A DNA stretch of 64,000 bases from Okeania sp. SIO1I7 (GCA_010672585.1 JAAHGF010000026.1:49230-113229), one strand, 5' to 3'; numbered from the stretch's first letter, positions 1-8,532 are shown. Numbers and translations are program-made. The notes: generated by a model not told the origin, from the letters alone.

Positions 1-807
1 AATAAATTGACATATTCTCTGAAATTCTAGGTGGTTATGGTGTGAAAAGCAGGCTTCTTTATTTACTGGAATACTTTCTAAAAAATACCCTGCTCGATCT
101 AACACCCATATACAATTATTCATGACAGGAAACATGATTAGATATATCAGTATAATTTTTTTTATACATCTTAAGTAGGTTGAGCATTTTGCTCTATACT
201 TAATTAATTAAATGACTCAAGGTTGATAGGTATAGTACAGAATTACAAAAATCAAGTTTTTTTAGACATGAGAATGCTATATCGAATACTAATAGTTTTT
301 AGGATTATCGATTCAGTGGAGTATTTTTCGGTACTATTAAGAATATTCTTTAAATCAACTTTTCTAGATATCAGCCTTTATTAGAAGCATTTACTATTGC
401 TATAATTACTAGATTATTCGTATATTGATTCAATCTAGAGTCAGTTTAGCTACAGGTAATTATAGAGATAGTTTATCTCTAATAAATACATTTATATTAT
501 ATAGCATATTCGTAATTTATCACAAAAAAAATATACTGTCAATGAAGATAATTCAAATTTAAAATCTATTCTTCATTTTTTTATATTTTCAAATTAAGGA
601 ACTAATACTTTTTAAAATTCCCTGCTCGAATAACTATTTTAATGTTGTTAAAATTAATGATTAATCAACAATATTTTCTAACGAATAGAAAACTGCGTAT
701 ATATGGACTTCAGTTGTGACTGCCATAATTCAATGGTTATGAAAATCGTCAGAGTATGAAGAACAACAAATAACTTTTAACTTTAGCTCCTACAGCTCCT
801 ACATATT
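1..807. other. Gene-free AT-rich stretch
   Basis: No open frame with recognisable protein features is visible on either strand. The stretch is AT-rich, with short runs of A and T and two similar phrases around CCTGCTCGA (near 90 and 622). I see no RNA gene. It may be decayed sequence upstream of the first repeat cluster. Confidence 0.5.
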
Positions 808-813
808 CAATTA

Positions 814-1092
814 GGGTTTGCTGAAAAAGCCTTATGGGTGAGGGTAGGAGACAGCTATACTGGAGACAACCCACCCCTCACCCCTCCCAGGAGGGGAGGG
901 GAAGACAGGAGAAAAGGGTCGGGAGCGAGGAGGTAGGAGCGGGCGTTTTGTAAGAATGATTTTTCTGCCTAACTATGCACCTAAAATACGCTACTTTTTG
1001 AGCGTGAAGAGCTGAAACAGGCGCACTTTTTTCGATATCAAAAAGGCTAAAACCTTTATCTGTAAATACTTTTAGATTTAATCAGCAAGCCC
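814..1092. repeat. MITE-like element, GGGTTTGCTGA family, 6-bp target duplication
   Basis: The ends are inverted: GGGTTTGCTGA on the left and TCAGCAAGCCC on the right. CAATTA stands directly outside both ends (808-813 and 1093-1098), as expected for a target duplication. The interior has the common cyanobacterial CCCACCCCTCACCCC / GGGAGGGG hairpin but no open frame. Related copies or fragments begin at 13451, 44234, 47010 and 52790. Confidence 0.75.
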
Positions 1093-1137
1093 CAATTATG
1101 TGCTTCAATTGATGCTAATTTATGTGCAGGTAAGTTA

Positions 1138-1473
1138 TACCAAGCGTGATAAATATTTGCTACAAATAGCTAGGCTATTTCTTAGGAGTCAGGAGTCAGG
1201 AGTCAGGAGTCGTATGGGAATTGCTTCAATACAAGTTTTTAGAGCTGATTTATAAACTTAGTTAAAAGTCTTACATCACCTAGCTTTCAGGAATTTGGGG
1301 TCTACAGAGCGATAATTTGCCAAACCTAAGTATAGCGAGAAACTCAGCCTATTAATATTTACTTTATAAATCAGCTCTTAGGTCGTAAATTATCTTGTTT
1401 GCCAAAGGGACATTTTCTGCACTTATCTTTTAATCGCACTTATTATTTATAACATTCTTTTTTCAAATTGGTA
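1138..1473 (-). repeat. MITE-like element, TACCAATTTG family, with a nested insertion
   Basis: The ends are TACCAAGCGTGATAAA and TTTTTTCAAATTGGTA, and TTA flanks both sides (1135-1137, 1474-1476). It lies in opposite orientation to the copies at 6384 and 31548, with which it shares the internal phrase around TTTGTAGCAAA and GAATGTTA. A second element (1242-1377) has inserted into it. Confidence 0.7.
1242..1377. repeat. Element with perfect inverted ends, nested in another element
   Basis: GAGCTGATTTATAAA at the left end is matched exactly by TTTATAAATCAGCTC at the right end. TTA flanks both sides (1239-1241, 1378-1380). The surrounding sequence (gtcgtatgggaattgctt ... taggtcgtaaattatc) is continuous with the uninterrupted TACCAATTTG copy near 31640, so this is a clean insertion into an older element. 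Confidence 0.7.
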
Positions 1474-1589
1474 TTATCCATAACTACTACTGCTATCGAA
1501 CATAATTGAAATACTAAAAAATGCTTGATAAATACTTAAAATGCTTTACGATAAATTGAGTTATTGATTGTCATTAATCCCACTACTTT

Positions 1590-1727
1590 AATTAATAATT
1601 AATAATTACCTCTCCTTGAAAAGAAGAGGATTGACTAATTATGAAAAATTTTTCTTGTTTATCCTTGTAGAGCGACAGCTCGTGGCGCAGCCAAGGAGAG
1701 GCTTTAAACCTTAATTATTCGGTAATC
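1590..1727 (-). repeat. Dispersed repeat, TTACCGAATAATTAAGG family
   Basis: Reverse-orientation copy ending CCTTAATTATTCGGTAA at its right side, with AGGAGAGG and AAGAAGAGGATTG segments and a terminal run of AATAATT repeats on the left. At least nine relatives occur in the window (6627, 7790, 15044, 16510, 30591, 31409, 42229, 43678, 44051). Confidence 0.7.
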
Positions 1728-1742
1728 AATTCAAATAAAAAC

Positions 1743-1847
1743 GGGTGCATCTCAATTTTGAATAAAGCAACAGGGAATAGGGAATAGGGAATAGGAAATA
1801 GGGAATAGATAGGAAAAAAGTATTTTTGCAAATATTAAGATGCACTC
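1743..1847. repeat. Element with GGGTGCATCT ends and perfect 8-bp target duplication
   Basis: GGGTGCATCTCAAT at the left end pairs with ATTAAGATGCACTC at the right. ATAAAAAC is repeated exactly outside both ends (1735-1742, 1848-1855). The interior is a run of GGGAATA tandem repeats. A fragment with the same left end is seen at about 12034. Confidence 0.75.
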
Positions 1848-1950
1848 ATAAAAACACGATATAAATCTGAAAAATTAATATTTTCTGGTTCAGCGGAATG
1901 CTGCGCAAACAGCTCCCGCTGCCTTCTACCTTTCTTCCTCTAAAGTGTAA

Positions 1951-2280
1951 TATCATGTCCGGATAATAGCGTGATAAAAAAACTTTCTCTTTCTTATCCT
2001 GTTCTTATCCTGTTCTTCCTCTTCCTTCTTCTTTCTTCCCTCCTGACTCCTGAGTTCTGGTAAGCATTCAGCCGTCAGCTATCAGCTATCAGCTATGAGT
2101 TATTAGCTCATTATCAGCTCAAAAGAGGATTAGTCTCCAAGGATAATTAAAACTTATAAAAAAAATGTCTTCAGCTAACCTTAGTAATTTCTTGAATATG
2201 TTCAAAAGCTGATAGCTGTTTGCGCAGCATTCCGTAGGAAATGCTAATAGCTGAATGCTTACGAGTTCTGACTCCTCCGT
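1951..2280. repeat. ATATCATGTCCGG-family element interrupted by a second element
   Basis: The left end ATATCATGTCCGGATAA, the polypyrimidine interior (CTTCCTCTTCCTTC) and the CTCCTCCGT segment match the complete copy at 53543-53723. The right terminus is lost. A 203-bp element (2060-2262) is inserted in it with a visible 8-bp target duplication. Confidence 0.65.
2060..2262. repeat. MITE-like element, GTAAGCATTCAGC family, 8-bp target duplication
   Basis: The inverted ends are GTAAGCATTCAGC and GCTGAATGCTTAC. GAGTTCTG flanks both sides exactly (2052-2059, 2263-2270). The interior has GCTATCAGCTATCAG runs and the phrase GCGCAGCATTCCGTAGGAAA. Sister copies are at 43396-43599 and 54494-54717. 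There is no open frame, so it must depend on a transposase elsewhere. Confidence 0.85.
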
Positions 2281-2286
2281 CGTTAT

Positions 2287-2799
2287 TCATTTTTTACTTA
2301 AAAGTGATAATATTTTCATGAAATCTTCTAGAATTATCTCCCGATTATCTTCTGTTAAAATAGGTACATGAACAAAGAGACACTTACTTTTCAAACAACT
2401 CAGTTCCAGATATTTTAAAACTGAATAATACAAGTCTTCACAAACAAATTTTCCCGCATCATTACTAATCTCAGTCATATCCAATCCTACAACTAACTCT
2501 GCTAAATCAATAGAAGTTTTCATCACCATTTCTCCACAACTAGCTTGAGATTCTATTGTGAGAATTTCCCTTTTTTCTGCCATACCACAACAAATAATCA
2601 AATCAGGCTGAATCTCTTCTATTTGATCAATAACAATCTCTGTAGCTATCTGTGAATCAACAGGTAACTTTCTTAAAAAACTTAACGAATAATTAGTTAA
2701 ATTTTGAACAAATATCAAACTAAGTAAATCATCAGAAGAATTAGATTTATGGTGAGGTTTCCATATATCAAATGATGTCAGTAAAACTTTTATTTTCAT
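2287..2799 (-). CDS. Pyroglutamyl-peptidase I-like cysteine peptidase
   Basis: A 170-residue protein of the peptidase C15 family, which removes N-terminal pyroglutamate from peptides. The three expected active-site neighbourhoods are present: Glu83 in IESQAS, Cys120 in AGKFVCEDLYY and His144 in FVHVP. The Cys-His spacing is 24 residues, as in the classical enzyme. The N-terminal LLTSFDIW stands where the family has LLTGFEPFG. At 170 residues it is shorter than the usual 200-220, mainly between the Glu and Cys motifs, so specificity may differ. It stands alone, convergent with the repeat region and divergent from hisH. Confidence 0.75.
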   Translation of the reverse strand: MKIKVLLTSFDIWKPHHKSNSSDDLLSLIFVQNLTNYSLSFLRKLPVDSQIATEIVIDQIEEIQPDLIICCGMAEKREILTIESQASCGEMVMKTSIDLAELVVGLDMTEISNDAGKFVCEDLYYSVLKYLELSCLKSKCLFVHVPILTEDNREIILEDFMKILSLLSKK

Positions 2800-2901
2800 T
2801 CTTCAAACAAAGACAAAATAAAAAAATGTATAAATTCTTTAAATCATACTAACTTCTTGACTATAATAAAATTGCCAACCACAAGATGAGGATAAAAATT
2901 A

Positions 2902-3546
2902 ATGCCAACTATTGCAGTCATAGACTACGATATGGGTAATTTACACTCTGTCTGTAAAGGTTTAGAAAAAACTGGTGCAACCCCAAAAATTACAGATTCT
3001 CCAATAGAAATAGAACAAGCTGATGCAGTAATTTTACCAGGAGTAGGGTCTTTCGACCCGGCAGTACAACACTTGCGCTCGCGCCACTTAGAAACACCTA
3101 TAAAACAAGTCATTGCTTCTGGGAAACCTTTCTTAGGTATATGTTTAGGTTTGCAAATATTATTTGAAAGTAGCGAAGAAGGTCAGGAACCAGGTTTAGG
3201 AATACTTGCTGGAAAAGTACGTCGGTTTAAATTTGAGCCTGGTCTGACAATTCCCCAAATGGGTTGGAACCAACTACAATTTACTCAACCAAACCATCCT
3301 TTGTGGAGTGAAATAGCTTCTCAACCTTGGGTATATTTTGTTCATTCCTACTATGTTGACCCCACTGACTCTCAAGTTACAGCAGCAACAGTCACTCACG
3401 GCCATCAAACAGTCACAGCAGCAGTAGGGCAAAACAATTTAATGGCAGTACAGTTTCACCCAGAAAAATCTTCTATTCTTGGGCTAAAAATTTTGTCAAA
3501 CTTTGTGAGTAAAGTTATATCTGAAAATTTGGCTTTAGCTGGTTAG
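2902..3546 (+). CDS. hisH: Imidazole glycerol phosphate synthase, glutaminase subunit HisH
   Basis: Glutamine amidotransferase subunit that makes ammonia for HisF in histidine biosynthesis. The 214-residue product begins with the typical IAVIDYDMGNLHSV, has the nucleophile Cys81 in GICLGLQILFES and the His186/Glu188 pair in FHPEKS, completing the class I triad. The ATG at 2902 follows a GAGGA ribosome site. rsmD starts 7 bp after its stop codon, so the two genes are probably co-transcribed. Length and motifs are normal for the family. Confidence 0.95.
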   Translation: MPTIAVIDYDMGNLHSVCKGLEKTGATPKITDSPIEIEQADAVILPGVGSFDPAVQHLRSRHLETPIKQVIASGKPFLGICLGLQILFESSEEGQEPGLGILAGKVRRFKFEPGLTIPQMGWNQLQFTQPNHPLWSEIASQPWVYFVHSYYVDPTDSQVTAATVTHGHQTVTAAVGQNNLMAVQFHPEKSSILGLKILSNFVSKVISENLALAG

Positions 3547-3553
3547 AGCAACC

Positions 3554-4129
3554 ATGAACTTAAGGATATATGGAAATCGTCCGTTAAAAACTTTACCAGG
3601 AATGACCACTCGTCCAACTTTGGCCAAAGTGCGAGAAGCAGTCTTTAATATTTGGCAAACTAATATAGTTGGTTGTCGATGGTTGGATATATGTGCAGGT
3701 GTGGGTTCCATGGGTGCTGAAGCTTTATGTCGAGGAGCATCCTTAGCCATTGCAATTGAAAAATATGGCCCTGCTTGTGCTGTAATTCATCAAAATTGGC
3801 AACTTGTGGCCAGGTCATCCCAGGAATTTCAGGTGTTACGGGGAGATGTGTTAAAACGTTTAAAAGTGCTGGTAGGGCAAAAGTTTGACTTGATTTATTT
3901 TGACCCACCTTATGCTAGTGATTTATATCAACCAGTATTGGAGGCGATCGCCCAATATCAACTTCTAGCACCAACCAGCGAGTTAGCAGTGGAACATAGT
4001 CCCGAAGGATTGTCTGTTAAATCTGTGTCCACCTTAGAAATTTGTCGGCAGAAAGTCTATGGCAATACAGCTTTGACTTTCTTTCGTCCCAAGCAAGAGG
4101 AGAGATTGAGTGACAGCTCCCGTCGCTAA
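3554..4129 (+). CDS. rsmD: 16S rRNA (guanine966-N2)-methyltransferase RsmD
   Basis: A 191-residue class I methyltransferase that modifies G966 of 16S rRNA. It carries the RPTLAKVREAVFNIW start of the family, the SAM-binding stretch WLDICAGVGSMGAEAL and the catalytic DPPY in FDLIYFDPPYAS. It lies 7 bp after hisH on the same strand. The C-terminal tail runs into repeat-like sequence with CCCGTCGCTAAACTC, so the last few residues may not be conserved. Confidence 0.93.
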   Translation: MNLRIYGNRPLKTLPGMTTRPTLAKVREAVFNIWQTNIVGCRWLDICAGVGSMGAEALCRGASLAIAIEKYGPACAVIHQNWQLVARSSQEFQVLRGDVLKRLKVLVGQKFDLIYFDPPYASDLYQPVLEAIAQYQLLAPTSELAVEHSPEGLSVKSVSTLEICRQKVYGNTALTFFRPKQEERLSDSSRR

Positions 4130-4502
4130 ACTCTTGCTAGCTATAGCGCGGGCTTCTCGTTGACTCCTGGCAAACCATCGGACATTTCACCTTCGCGAAG
4201 CGTCTCCGCAGGAGAAACTTTGGTTTTACTTTCCCGTGCTGCCCACCGGAGAAGGAGTAGAGATTAATTTCTCGCTCTACCTACGTTCCTTGAAAGTTTT
4301 ACATACAATCAAGCTGTACTTTGAATGCACAATTCCTTGTAAAACCCCGTACCAACAGTAGTCTAGGTTTGTTTTGCAGGTGGCGGTTAGCTCTTGAAAT
4401 AACTTTACCTACATCATTTATTTTAGCAGTATTTAGCCCACCATTCATCCCGTCGCTAATCCGGAAGAGTATAGCGCGGGGTTTCTGGCGGTTGGTGCTA
4501 AT
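4130..4502. other. Intergenic repeat debris between rsmD and petG
   Basis: Contains fragments of dispersed palindromes such as CTTCGCGAAGCGTCTCCGC. A 61-codon frame on the plus strand has no protein features and overlaps the end of petG. Nothing else is seen. Confidence 0.5.
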
Positions 4503-4619
4503 TTAGTCAATATTTAATTGGTTGCCCCGTCTATATTGTTGGTAGGCTGCAAAAAATAGTCCTGCCAATGTGACGAGGATTAGACCTAGTACGATTCCAG
4601 AAAGTAATGGTTCTACCAC
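4503..4619 (-). CDS. petG: Cytochrome b6f complex subunit PetG (38 residues)
   Basis: Small gene read on the minus strand: it starts [16 protein letters not shown], continues [15 protein letters not shown] and ends NQLNID. This matches the single-span PetG subunit, which stabilises the b6f complex in the thylakoid membrane. The start codon is GTG (4619-4617), preceded by GGAGTTAGC as ribosome site. The predicted transmembrane helix covers residues 5-25 and is followed by the basic YRRG. Its convergent position after hisH-rsmD makes a separate promoter near 4650 likely. Confidence 0.95.
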   Translation of the reverse strand: MVEPLLSGIVLGLILVTLAGLFFAAYQQYRRGNQLNID

Positions 4620-5369
4620 GAAGCTAACTCCTTATTGTTGAAATTTTTATGTTTATTAATCAATAGTTCATAAAAATATAGCCAAATGTGACACATCCTT
4701 ATTTTGCAGGTGTTACCATGACTGGGTGAACTACAACACCCTCTATCCCATAGCTAAAAGCATTTGGGACTACTTTTTATTTTCCTCTTTTTTGATTATC
4801 TCCCTGATTCAATTTCTACTTGGTCATAATACAGAGGCTTGGACGTAGGTTCTGATGTGTCTAGAGGTAGCGTGTCAGTCCAGGAATTTCACCCTATTGA
4901 ACTCAGATCGTTGACTCTTGAGGCTATTTGGTTTTCTATCATCACAGACATTGTTAGATTATGTCAATAGTTGCCCAAATTTCTGGAGACAAAAGACTAC
5001 ATATAACTATATCAGGACTTACGCAAAGGCACTATTTACAGAGTCCAAAGACTATTGAACAATAGTTTTGAGCGCTATATATAGCGTATCTGCGTAAGTC
5101 CTATATATATGACTATATTTGTGTTGAATGTTTATGATACTACTATTTATTTTGATTCTGGGGAGAAAGTGGCAGTAGAGAACTTCCTATCCCGTATATA
5201 AAAATAAAATAAAAAATAAAAAATAAAAATTAGATAATTCCTCAAAGTATTGATTAATATTAAAATATTTTATTTTTTATAAAAGTATTAGCTAAAAAAG
5301 AGCCATACTGTTAAGGTATGTTAATTGATATTAAACTTTCTTGTAGATAGTTTTTGAGATATAAAGATT
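4620..5369. other. Intergenic region with petG promoter side and one small element
   Basis: About 750 bp without a gene. It holds one AGGACTTACGCA-family element (5013-5103) and a TAAAAAATAAAAAATAAA tract at 5205-5230. The petG promoter and the cytM promoter must lie at its two ends, but I cannot assign boxes with confidence. Confidence 0.5.
5013..5103. repeat. Short element, AGGACTTACGCA family, 5-bp target duplication
   Basis: Inverted ends AGGACTTACGCA and TGCGTAAGTCCT, with one extra base on each side. TATAT flanks both ends (5008-5012, 5104-5108). At 91 bp it is the shortest of three copies in the window (also 46524 and 49929), each with a different 5-bp flank. Confidence 0.8.
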
Positions 5370-5750
5370 TTGGATAACCAGCTTGCTGATACTAAAAAAG
5401 AAGTCTTACTCAAGTGGAGCGCCTTAGCTGGTCTGGCTGTTCTGTTGGTAGTCCTATTTATGTTCTTAGGATTTAGGCAGTTTCAGGTTTCCGATCCTTA
5501 TACAAAAAGAGTATTGTCTATTGATGGAGACCCAGTTCAAGGCCACGCGATTTTTCAAATGAACTGTGCAGGTTGTCACGAGTGGGTTTTAGAGAGTCAG
5601 ATCGGACCATATTTAGAAGGAATTTCCCAACGCAAGTCAGATGTGGCAATTATTAAGCAAGTAGTTAGTGGCCAAACACCACCTATGCCCCAATTTCAGC
5701 CCAGCGTCCGGGAAATGGCCGATTTATTAAGCTATTTAAAACAAATGTGA
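5370..5750 (+). CDS. cytM: Cytochrome cM (CytM)
   Basis: A 126-residue membrane-anchored class I c-type cytochrome found across cyanobacteria and linked to regulation of photosynthetic/respiratory electron flow. Residues 14-34 form one hydrophobic helix, the haem site is CAGCH (66-70) and the distal ligand is likely Met106 in PPMPQF. No ATG fits; the TTG at 5370 gives the usual N-terminal length, so it was chosen. tRNA-Thr follows 58 bp downstream on the same strand. Confidence 0.9.
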   Translation: MDNQLADTKKEVLLKWSALAGLAVLLVVLFMFLGFRQFQVSDPYTKRVLSIDGDPVQGHAIFQMNCAGCHEWVLESQIGPYLEGISQRKSDVAIIKQVVSGQTPPMPQFQPSVREMADLLSYLKQM

Positions 5751-5808
5751 TTTAAAAGTAAAAAGGGGTTGCATAAATAGGTGCGGCTCTGCTATTATTA
5801 AAAACATT

Positions 5809-5881
5809 GCCGATGTAGCTCAGTTGGTAGAGCACTCGACTTGTAATCGAACGGTCAGGAGTTCGAGTCTCCTCATCGGCT
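5809..5881 (+). tRNA. tRNA-Thr (anticodon TGT)
   Basis: Acceptor arms GCCGATG and CATCGGC pair over 7 bp; the D-arm GCTC/GAGC, the T-arm with GTTCGAGTC and a 7-base anticodon loop CTTGTAA are all present. The anticodon TGT is at 5842-5844. The discriminator base is T and CCA is not encoded. A T-run follows directly and could serve as terminator. One outer pair of the anticodon stem is mismatched (C-A). Confidence 0.95.
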
Positions 5882-6114
5882 TTTTTTATGAATTGAAACT
5901 CTAATATATTGATCGATATCAATTTTATAGATAGAGTAGTAGATGTTTAGTTGACTAAAAAGTCATGCTAACGGACTATAAACCCCGTATAACATTTATA
6001 TCTTTCAGATTATCAGAGTTTGAGGCTCTTGACAACCCCTTTCTTCACAATTTTTTGAAGCTTCAGAGAATGAAAATTCTGTTGATTTCACGGTGGCGGA
6101 GGGTGAAAAATTAT

Positions 6115-6371
6115 CTCAACGTTGGTTGAAGACCCGCGCTCTCCCGAAGGGGAGCGTCGCATGGGAAAACCAATCAATTTTGCGGTGTATGCCAATAGTG
6201 TGTTAGAGTTAAAACTTGGCTGCTGGGCTAGCAGTGTCAGTCTGTGGAGCGCGCCTTTAGACCGAAAAGAGGCTTGACCTTGGAGGCTGGTGCATTGAAG
6301 CAGAAAGACCTAATCAGCGATGGTTAGGAATCCCGCGCTTTTACGCAAGTGCAGCGTCGGGAGGATGTCAA
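6115..6371 (+). mobile_element. Non-autonomous IS200/IS605-like element (257 bp)
   Basis: Comparison with the uninterrupted tandem unit (AAAAATTAT then TGTTGAGTG near 7242-7256) shows that this segment was inserted exactly after TTAT without a target duplication, as IS200/IS605 elements do. Both ends carry hairpins (CCCGCGCTCTCCCG with its complement; CCCGCGCTTTTACGC with AGCGTCGGG) and the right end is GGATGTCAA. No transposase is encoded. The middle resembles the 3' region of TnpB-type elements, where a guide RNA is made, but this is inference. Confidence 0.6.
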
Positions 6372-6383
6372 TGTTGAGTGTTA

Positions 6384-6606
6384 TACCAATTTGAAAAAAG
6401 AATGTTACGAATAGTAAGAGCGATAAAAATAATTTCCAGGAGATGTACCTTGGAGAAAAAAAGATAATTTACGCCCTAAAAAATGGTATTAAAGCTATTC
6501 CCAGATGACTCCTGACTCCTGACTTCCCCTCCTGGGAGGGGCTAGGGGTGGGTTGACTCCTAAGAAATACCCTAGATATTTGTAGCAAACATTTATCAAT
6601 TTGGTA
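6384..6606 (+). repeat. MITE-like element, TACCAATTTG family, 3-bp target duplication
   Basis: Left end TACCAATTTGAAAAAAG, right end CATTTATCAATTTGGTA, flanked by TTA on both sides (6381-6383, 6607-6609). The sequence GAGTGTTAGTGGCG in the neighbouring repeat unit (7254-7270) is the empty site with a single TTA. A 94-codon reverse frame here is only repeat. Confidence 0.8.
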
Positions 6607-6626
6607 TTAGTGGCGATCGCTTGACC

Positions 6627-6876
6627 AAAAAATAAGGTCTCAAGCCTCCCCTTGGCTGTGCCGCGAGCTACCGCTCTACAAGGGGATGAAAAAGCGGTCA
6701 ATCTTCGGAGCTTCCCGTAGGGTGGGATGGCTGCGAAACCTGCGCCATATCCAATCGACCAAGAGAAAATAAAGTTCAATATTTCAAGGCTCTGACTTTC
6801 CTACGGAATGCTGCGCAAACAGGCAGAGGTACTGAAGTCCGCAGTTCCTCCGGAGGAGGTTAACTGATAACTGAAA
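6627..6876 (+). repeat. TTACCGAA-family element insertion, flanked by TGACC
   Basis: Starts with a variant of the family (AAAAAATAAGG) and contains the shared phrases GGGTGGGATGGC and CATATCCAATCGACCAAG. TGACC flanks both sides (6622-6626, 6877-6881), while the neighbouring repeat unit has TTGACCTATCCC uninterrupted at 7278-7289. The right part also has CTCCGGAGGAGG repeat material, so the insert may be composite. Confidence 0.6.
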
Positions 6877-7675
6877 TGACCTATCCCTTTGAGAAGGTGA
6901 TGGAGAAAGACACCGAAGTTTTTGGGGAAAGTTTGATTTGTGAAACTGACTGAATCACCAACCTAAAGCCTTGACTTAGCTTTGTTTGACGAGTTCGTTA
7001 AAATGTTTCTTCATCATGCAAAACTTGTGAATGATTAATTTTTTTACTACTACTATTGTGGAAGCTGGAGAGATGATTCAATTTTTTAGTTGAATAAAAA
7101 GTCATGCGTAGGGGCGAACAGACCCTTATAACATTTATATTTTTCAGATTATCAGAGTTTGAGGCTCTTGACAATCCCTTTCTTCACAATTTTTTGAAGC
7201 TTCAGAAAATGAAAATTCTGATGATTTCACGGTGGCTGAGGGTGAAAAATTATTGTTGAGTGTTAGTGGCGATCGCTTGACCTATCCCTTTGAGAAGGTG
7301 ATGGAGAAAGACACCGAAGTTTTTGGGGAAAGTTTGATTTGTGAAACTGACTGAATCAGCAACCTAAAGCCTTGACTTAGCTTTGTTTGACGAGTTCGTT
7401 AAAATGCTTCTTCTTATCTAGACTTTTGAATGATTAATTTTTTTACTACTACTATTGTGGAAGCTGGAGAGATGATTCAATTTCTTGGTTGAATAAAAAG
7501 TCATGCGTAGGGGCGAACAGACCCTTATAACATTTATATTTTTCAGATTATCAGAGTTTGAGGCTCTTGGCAACCCCTTTGTTCACAATTTTTTTGAGCT
7601 TCAGAAAATGAAAATTCTGATGATTTCACAGTAGCAGAGGGTGATGGTGTTGATCAGAATGATGATTTTTCACTA

Positions 7676-8275
7676 GAAATTGGCAAGCAGTGGATATTGC
7701 TAAAAATCTTGGTAATGCTGCTAAATTTTTAAACCCTGCTATAGCATTAGTTTTGATGGGAATGGATGTTTTTTGAAATGCATATTTTCAATAATTGATA
7801 ATTGATAATGGATAATTAATAATTACCTCTTCCTTTTAGGGAGAGGATTGAATAAAAGGAAAATTTTTTCTCTCTTGGTCGATTGGATATGGCTCTGAGA
7901 CCTCGCCATCCTACCCTACGGGAAGCTACGCTAACGACCGCTTGTTTCTCCTTTAAAGGAGAGGCTTTAAACCTTAATTATTCGGTAAAAATCAATGGCA
8001 GATTTACGAAGAGACATTACCAGGCGGTTTCAGAAAATAGCTCAAGATTTAAAGACACAAATAGAACTGCAACTACTTAATTTTGAAACCCAGGTTTAGA
8101 CAGAAACTGAAAAGCAAATTACTGAGGCTCGAAAACAGGAAGAGGAAGCTATTGCTGCTTCTAATACTTAGGTAAAAAAACTAGGATAAATTCGGAATAA
8201 TTTTGAGCTTATTCTCCAATATATTCAGAAGGAAACGGCAAAAGCTAAAGATTAAATTGGGAGATTAATTGAAGA
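7676..8275 (+). pseudogene. Decayed dynamin/LeoA-like GTPase gene, C-terminal part
   Basis: Conceptual reading gives WQAVDIAKNLGNAAKFLNP followed by a hydrophobic stretch, then after an insertion LRRDITRRFQKIAQDLKTQ and a long charged coiled coil (for example ITEARKQEEEAIAASN). This order resembles the C-terminal half of bacterial LeoA/dynamin-like proteins, which remodel membranes. At least three in-frame stops and one inserted element (7790-7988) show it is dead; the GTPase domain is missing. The family call rests on remembered similarity only. It is positioned directly after the 400-bp tandem units. Confidence 0.45.
7790..7988 (-). repeat. TTACCGAA-family element inside the GTPase pseudogene
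   Basis: Reverse copy with AATTGATAATTGATAATGG at one end and CCTTAATTATTCGGTAA at the other, including CGATTGGATATGGC and CCTTTAAAGGAGAGG. It separates two parts of the decayed reading frame. Its exact borders are uncertain by a few bases. Confidence 0.65.
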
Positions 8276-8378
8276 GTCAGATTAAGTCTAATGAATTAAA
8301 AATAATTATATTCTCGTTTTTCTCTAACACTTCATCCCTCCTTTTTTGAAGTACAAGTAAGGATATCTAGGTTTTTTT

Positions 8379-8532
8379 GGCGTTGCTGATTTGAGGTATG
8401 AAATCATGCCTGGATAAGAGGGCGAACAAAAAACTGTCTCCTTCTACTCAGGGTTTCTTCTTATTTATTCCCTCCTAAGTTCTGACTCCTAAGTAATTAG
8501 AATTAATATCATACACGCGCTTCAGCAACGCC
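8379..8532. repeat. Element, GGCGTTGC family, perfect 8-bp target duplication
   Basis: GGCGTTGCTGA at the left and TCAGCAACGCC at the right end are exact inverted repeats. GTTTTTTT flanks both sides (8371-8378, 8533-8540). It lies just upstream of the cupin gene, so it may carry or displace promoter sequence. Sister copies: 49669, 54936, 62241. Confidence 0.85.

Larger units (their letters stand above)
5945..7650. repeat. Three units of a roughly 400-bp tandem repeat, the first split by insertions
   Basis: Units at 6882-7282 and 7283-about 7645 are nearly identical, beginning TATCCCTTTGAGAAGGTG and carrying the landmarks AAAAAGTCATGCG and TATCAGAGTTTGAGGCTC. An earlier unit (from 5945) has the same landmarks but is broken by three insertions (6115, 6384, 6627). 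The last unit runs into the decayed GTPase gene. A diverged piece of the same unit lies near 52655-52785. The unit has no open frame that I recognise. Confidence 0.8.

Noticed and set aside
4321..4506. 61-codon plus-strand frame between rsmD and petG
   Set aside because: No ribosome site or recognisable features, and it runs into repeat debris and the petG stop.
6495..6779. A 94-codon minus-strand frame as a gene
   Set aside because: It spans the boundary of two inserted elements and has no ribosome site or protein-like composition; the DNA is fully explained by repeat families.
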